From assembly GCA_028875335.1 (NCBI GenBank), contig JAPPEF010000178.1:1-46335 (forward strand): a stretch of 46,335 bases of DNA, written 5' to 3'. This document shows, one piece after another, positions 43,338 through 46,335 of the stretch. Both the position numbers and the translations under genes were made by a program. A model generated the notes under the pieces. The model made no database searches, was not told the origin of the DNA, and saw only the letters and a program-made list of their open reading frames with translations. Source of the stretch: Gemmatimonadota bacterium. GTDB taxonomy: Bacteria > Latescibacterota > UBA2968 > UBA8231. How positions within the stretch are numbered: the first letter of the stretch is position 1; each line of letters starts with the position of its first letter.

Positions 43338-44060
43338 ATGTTGGAGATCATCGGACTTTCCAAGCACTACGGTGACGTCAAAGCGGTCACCGACCTCAAC
43401 CTGACCATCGAAGGCGGCGAGATCTTCACCATGCTCGGGGCCAACGGTGCCGGCAAGACCACGACCTTGATGGTCGCGTTGAGCTTTACCGAACCCACTA
43501 AAGGGACGGTCAAGCTCTGCGGCATCGACATCACCGAGCAGCCCTTGGAGGCCAAAAAGCACGTGGCCTATGTCTCGGAAAACGTCATGCTCTACGGCAA
43601 CTTTAGCGCGCGGCAGAACTTGGACTTCTTCACCCGCTTGAGCGGCCAACCGCCCCAAGATGCCGCGCACTACGACGCAATCATGGCGCGCGTCGGCCTG
43701 CAACAGGAGGCGTTTGACCGGCGAGTCAAGGAGTTTTCTAAGGGGATGCGCCAGAAGCTGGGGATTGCCATTGCCATCGCCAAGGACGCCCGCATCGTGT
43801 TGCTCGACGAGCCTACGTCGGGCCTCGATCCCAAGTCCGGGGCCGAGTTTTTGGAGCTGTTGGACGAACTGCGCAACGAGGGCAAGGCGATATGGATGAC
43901 CACGCACGATGTATTCCGCGCCCGCGTGATCGCCGACCGGCTTGGCATCATGGTCGAAGGTCACCTCGTCAAGACGCTCACCCGCGACGAATTCCAAGAA
44001 GCCGACTTAGAGCGCATCTACGTCGAATACGTAGAACGGCCCGTCCTGCCTGCGGCCTAG
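43338..44060 (+). CDS. ABC transporter ATP-binding protein
   Basis: A 240-residue ATPase. Walker A is GANGAGKTT (34-42, Lys40), Walker B is RIVLLDEPTSGLDP and the switch His is in MTTHD. The signature loop is EFSKGMRQKL in place of LSGGQ, as often in ABC-2 exporters. It would power the two permeases encoded upstream. The ATG at 43338 is preceded by GAAAGGA. It is the last gene of the operon that starts at 36.3 kb, and no further gene follows for 205 bases. Confidence 0.93.
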   Translation: MLEIIGLSKHYGDVKAVTDLNLTIEGGEIFTMLGANGAGKTTTLMVALSFTEPTKGTVKLCGIDITEQPLEAKKHVAYVSENVMLYGNFSARQNLDFFTRLSGQPPQDAAHYDAIMARVGLQQEAFDRRVKEFSKGMRQKLGIAIAIAKDARIVLLDEPTSGLDPKSGAEFLELLDELRNEGKAIWMTTHDVFRARVIADRLGIMVEGHLVKTLTRDEFQEADLERIYVEYVERPVLPAA

Positions 44061-44074
44061 GAGGGGGGCGTGGA

Positions 44075-44215
44075 TTAGGGCACACAAACTGAAATACGCT
44101 CAGCTAGGGTAGGCGAATGGGGCCTAAAGGAAACGCGGCGTCTTAGAAACGCTACATACGCCGCCCACGCCACCCGCCGACTTCCTCTGTATAACGCCAG
44201 TGGCCCAAATTTTGC
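44075..44215 (+). promoter_or_regulatory. Candidate sigma-54 promoter with upstream motif, before the coiled-coil gene
   Basis: TGGCCCAAATTTTGCA at 44201-44216 keeps the essential GG and GC with 12-base spacing and TTGCA, but differs from the consensus at two other places. TTAGGGCACACAAA (44075-44088) matches the motif at 36155-36168 in 12 of 14 bases and lies about 127 bases upstream of the GG. Predicted start of transcription is near 44227. Confidence 0.45.
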
Positions 44216-44265
44216 ATACTCAATTTTTGAGCGTATTTTAATCTGTAACCAGAGGTCCCAATCCC

Positions 44266-44916
44266 ATGCCTGCCGAACAACCCCTCACTGAGTTGACGAC
44301 GCGCGACGTCTTACTCCAAGTAGATCGCCGCCTGACCCTCATCGAAGACGACCTACGCACCCTAGATCAAAAATGGGACCAGCGATTCGGGACTTTAGAG
44401 CAAAAGACCGACGCCCGGTTCGACACCTTAGAGCAAAAGACCGACGCCCGGTTCGACACCTTGGAGCAAAAGACCGACGCCCGGTTCGACACCTTGGACC
44501 AAAAGACCGACGCCCGGTTCGACACCTTGGACCAAAAGATCGACGCCCGGTTCGACACCTTGGACCAAAAGATCGACGTCCAAACCAATCAACTACGACA
44601 AGAAACGAACACCGGGTTTGCGCAACTGCGCAAGGAAATGAACGTCCGATTCGAAGCCGCAGATCAAAAAATCGACGCCCAAACCAATCAACTACGACAA
44701 GAAATGAACACCGGGTTTGTAGGACTGCGCAAGGAAATGAACGCCCGATTCGAAGTCGCAGATCAAAAAATCGACGCCCAAACCAACCAACTACGACAAG
44801 AAATGAACACCGGGTTTATAGGACTGCGCAAGGAAATGAACACCAAATTTCACTGGACGCTCGGCGTCGTCTTGGCCAGTTGGATTTCCACCATCGGGAC
44901 GCTGTTGCTCAAGTAA
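44266..44916 (+). CDS. Tail-anchored hendecad-repeat coiled-coil protein
   Basis: A 216-residue protein made largely of repeats. Residues about 32-108 are seven copies of an 11-residue unit, TLEQKTDARFD, and residues about 106-195 are nearly three copies of a 33-residue unit (QTNQLRQEMNTGF ... GLRKEM ... ADQKIDA). The 11- and 33-residue periods predict a long, right-handed or straight coiled coil. A single C-terminal hydrophobic segment (WTLGVVLASWISTIGTLLL) anchors it in the membrane. Similar architectures occur in Bdr-like and XhlA-like membrane proteins of unknown role. There is no signal peptide, so the coil should face the cytoplasm. The DNA repeats imply length variation. Confidence 0.8.
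   Translation: MPAEQPLTELTTRDVLLQVDRRLTLIEDDLRTLDQKWDQRFGTLEQKTDARFDTLEQKTDARFDTLEQKTDARFDTLDQKTDARFDTLDQKIDARFDTLDQKIDVQTNQLRQETNTGFAQLRKEMNVRFEAADQKIDAQTNQLRQEMNTGFVGLRKEMNARFEVADQKIDAQTNQLRQEMNTGFIGLRKEMNTKFHWTLGVVLASWISTIGTLLLK
44359..44589 (+). repeat. 33-base tandem repeat, about seven copies
   Basis: In-frame units start at 44359, 44392, 44425, 44458, 44491, 44524 and 44557. The central four units are nearly identical (GACCGACGCCCGGTTCGAC core); the first and last are diverged. Identity at DNA level, including synonymous sites, indicates recent expansion by slippage or recombination. Confidence 0.9.
44581..44850 (+). repeat. 99-base tandem repeat, about 2.7 copies
   Basis: Units start at 44581, 44680 and 44779; the third stops after 72 bases. 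Each equals three 11-residue turns, so this higher-order repeat was built from the same period as the 33-base array beside it. Confidence 0.9.
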
Positions 44917-44922
44917 GCTCCC

Positions 44923-44991
44923 CTACTCCCCAAACAACGCCGCCACATCCCGCTCCACCTTTTCCCGCCGCTCGGCAGCTTCTAAAAGCAG
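44923..44991 (-). pseudogene. Possible C-terminal remnant of a lost gene
   Basis: Twenty-two codons between two in-frame stops read LLLEAAERREKVERDVAAL then FGE. The composition looks like a genuine protein C-terminus, but it is too short to identify and has no start, so it is only a candidate scar. Confidence 0.2.
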
Positions 44992-45274
44992 CTACTGACT
45001 CCGAACGTGCCGCAAACATTCTCGTCCGCGATTCCACCCGTTCCGTATTAACTAACCCCTACTGTCCGCTGGCGAACACCTGCTGTCCGTTGGCGCACAG
45101 TGAGCAGATCATCCAAACGGCGAATACCGCCAGATTTAGAATATTAAGGGATATCAGCAAGAGCTTGCGAGACAAACGAAAAATTATCTTATTTTTTATA
45201 AGACATTATTTAACAGTAAGTTATACATAAATAAACAAACCAATCGGCGCGATTGGCAACCGCTGGCCACTCCA

Positions 45275-45290
45275 TTGGCACGATAGTTGC
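45275..45290 (+). promoter_or_regulatory. Near-consensus sigma-54 (-24/-12) promoter of the second paralog
   Basis: TTGGCACGATAGTTGC matches the RpoN consensus at every fixed base; GG (45277-45278) and GC (45289-45290) are 12 bases apart. It shares ACGATAGTTGC with the promoter of the first paralog. Transcription should start near 45302, about 40 bases before the ATG. Confidence 0.88.
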
Positions 45291-45341
45291 AGTAGTGCGT
45301 ACCGAAGCAACAACCCGCACTCTTCCACAAAGGAGGGCATC

Positions 45342-46181
45342 ATGCAACCCTTAGCCATTCGCATCCTATCTCTCGCGCTGATCGCCATCTCCAGCGCCGC
45401 GGCCGTCGAGACCAAGTATCCCCACGGCGGCTTTGAGCCCCGCCTCGACAAGCTCCAAGGCTTGCTTGACTATGTCCATACCGCGAAGAAGATCAAGGTC
45501 AAAGCCGGTCCCAAGTTGTGGCAGGCCATTGAGTCCATCCCCGTCGCGGCGGGCGTCCCCATCACCCCCGAGCAAGAAGCCGACCTGCGCGACTGGCTCT
45601 ACGACTTTCTCATCGCCTTCTCCGCTTCTGGCAATGACAGCCTCGCCGCCGAGTTCTACCTCCGCGAGGGCGTCAACAACCCCAGGGCTGTAAAAAATAT
45701 GAAAGAGACCCTAGCGGATTGGGGCATCGCAAAAGGCGACACGCCCTTTGACATCTTCCAAGCCATGCACCGCGCCGTACTCGATGACCAAGGCTATGAA
45801 TACCGCTTTGGCAAGGCCTTCTTGCGCCACAGCACGTTCAAGGTGTTCGAGATGCAGGGCCAGTATGAAAGCTATCACATTTACCCGAGGGAAGCTGTCA
45901 AGCAGGGCCACTACGAGAGCACGTACCCGAGGGAAGCTGTCAAGGCCAGATTCAAATTGCAGCAAGAGGTTGACGGGGCGCTGCGGGCTGGCGAGAAGCG
46001 GGTCTTCACCGACATCGCGTTTGTCACCGAAGAGCCGACCGAGTTAGCCGGATCGGAAGGACCGATCTGCACTCCCTTCTTTTGCCGGCTAGCCTGGGAT
46101 CCAGAGCGGGCAATGTGGCGCTTTGTAGAGGTCGTCTACAGCTCTAAGCTGCCGCATTCTTTCCTGTTTTCGGCCATATAG
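45342..46181 (+). CDS. Unrecognised secreted protein, second paralog
   Basis: A 279-residue protein related to the one at 36365. The signal peptide MQPLAIRILSLALIAISSAA is nearly the same, and shared blocks include PITPEQEADLRDWLYDFLIA, SGNDSLAAEFYLREGV, FKVFEMQGQYESY and CTPFFCRLAWDPERAMWRF. The charged segment near residue 120 is shorter. A stretch near residue 180 is duplicated (YPREAVK twice, 14 residues apart). The start has AAAGGAGG and its own sigma-54 promoter. It stands alone and ends at a strong terminator. Both members have two C-terminal-half Cys candidates in different places, so a conserved disulfide is not clear. Function unknown. Confidence 0.8.
   Translation: MQPLAIRILSLALIAISSAAAVETKYPHGGFEPRLDKLQGLLDYVHTAKKIKVKAGPKLWQAIESIPVAAGVPITPEQEADLRDWLYDFLIAFSASGNDSLAAEFYLREGVNNPRAVKNMKETLADWGIAKGDTPFDIFQAMHRAVLDDQGYEYRFGKAFLRHSTFKVFEMQGQYESYHIYPREAVKQGHYESTYPREAVKARFKLQQEVDGALRAGEKRVFTDIAFVTEEPTELAGSEGPICTPFFCRLAWDPERAMWRFVEVVYSSKLPHSFLFSAI
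45882..45944 (+). repeat. In-frame 42-base duplication inside the second paralog
   Basis: TACCCGAGGGAAGCTGTCAA is at 45882-45901 and again at 45924-45943, exactly 42 bases apart. The identical synonymous positions show that the duplication is recent. It inserts 14 residues absent from the first paralog. Confidence 0.85.
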
Positions 46182-46212
46182 CCGGCCTTGTAACTTTACT
46201 TGAGTAACGCAG

Positions 46213-46251
46213 AAAAAGCGGGCAGTTCGTCTATGAACTGCCCGCTTTTTT
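46213..46251. terminator. Strong bidirectional intrinsic terminator
   Basis: A perfect 16-base stem (AAAAAGCGGGCAGTTC paired with 46235-46250) around a six-base loop, with a T-run on each strand. It ends the second paralog transcript and, on the other strand, the gene entering from the right. Confidence 0.92.
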
Positions 46252-46282
46252 CGTGGCCGACCGACTTGGCATCATTAGCCTT

Positions 46283-46335
46283 TCAATCGTCGGTATCCTC
46301 GTCTTCGTCAGCGACACTTTCAGCGGAATCTAGAC
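46283..46335 (-). CDS. Acidic C-terminal end of a gene running off the right edge
   Basis: Reading leftwards from the edge gives LDSAESVADEDEDTDD and a stop at 46283-46285, 32 bases before the terminator stem. A low-complexity acidic tail in front of a terminator on that strand fits the end of a real gene. The protein cannot be named from 17 codons. Confidence 0.4.
   Translation of the reverse strand, partial: LDSAESVADEDEDTDD

Larger units (their letters stand above)
44917..45341 (+). promoter_or_regulatory. 425-base regulatory region upstream of the second paralog
   Basis: No intact gene. From left: a possible gene tail on the minus strand (44923-44991), two direct copies of CTGTCCGYTGGCGMACA-like sequence (45062-45078, 45083-45099), an AT-rich block (45178-45240) like that upstream of the first paralog, the dyad CCAATC-N5-GATTGG (45240-45256), a sigma-54 promoter and the leader. 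The leader GAAGCAACAAC ... CACTCTTCCA is nearly the same as in the first paralog. Confidence 0.65.

Noticed and set aside
44359..44589. Regular 33-base repeats that could suggest a CRISPR array
   Set aside because: There are no unique spacers; units are contiguous, in frame, and encode an 11-residue coiled-coil period. No cas genes are present.

Overview
The window looks like chromosomal DNA of an uncultivated, GC-rich, Gram-negative bacterium. A TolC-type outer-membrane protein, cleavable signal peptides and a class A penicillin-binding protein point to a diderm cell. The mix of a phytanoyl-CoA dioxygenase-like enzyme, a Cys-type sulfatase, DUF362, DUF3604, a UxaC-like isomerase, an enolase-superfamily sugar-acid dehydratase, SelA-like and class V PLP enzymes and an ECF sigma factor fused to a repeat domain resembles environmental lineages such as Poribacteria or Latescibacterota. 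That placement is inference; no rRNA or tRNA gene is visible.

Layout. (1) 1-8.7 kb: the C-terminal end of a molybdopterin oxidoreductase (formate dehydrogenase-like), a toxin-antitoxin scar, then catabolic genes (UxaC-like isomerase, rhamnonate dehydratase-like enzyme, PHP/DUF3604 protein, class I fumarase, SDR, PhyH-type dioxygenase). (2) 8.7-14 kb: a MITE-like palindrome, an ECF sigma-repeat fusion, an intact FitAB toxin-antitoxin pair with a palindromic operator candidate, a GNAT enzyme, a sugar isomerase/epimerase-like TIM barrel, and a broken junction of two further toxin-antitoxin modules. (3) 14-17 kb: a translationally coupled DUF362-sulfatase-fdhD operon. (4) 17-21.5 kb: an XPB-type helicase with its Bax1/DUF790 nuclease, then a Co-type nitrile hydratase operon (beta, alpha, accessory protein). 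(5) 21.5-32.3 kb: tRNA nucleotidyltransferase, an FN3 protein, PBP1A with a coupled membrane protein, two PLP enzymes with dihydrolipoamide dehydrogenase, a second MITE-like palindrome sharing its terminal repeats with the first, RNase HI and a secreted CBM9-like protein.

(6) 32.3-46.3 kb is the most unusual part. A Cache-HAMP-PAS histidine kinase and an NtrC-family sigma-54 activator (GAFTSA in place of GAFTGA) are followed by a 409-base regulatory region with a clear -24/-12 sigma-54 promoter. Downstream are an unrecognised secreted protein, two large ABC-2 permeases, a membrane-anchored coiled-coil protein with a possible NEW3-like domain, a TolC-like protein and the ABC ATPase. A hendecad-repeat coiled-coil membrane protein follows behind a weaker -24/-12 element, and then a second copy of the unrecognised secreted protein, which has kept its own near-consensus sigma-54 promoter and leader. 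Related GGCGCAC motifs lie about 125-200 bases upstream of all three -24/-12 elements. I propose that the kinase/activator pair controls a locally encoded envelope or export system whose signature is the duplicated secreted protein. The window ends with a strong bidirectional terminator and the acidic tail of a gene entering from the right.
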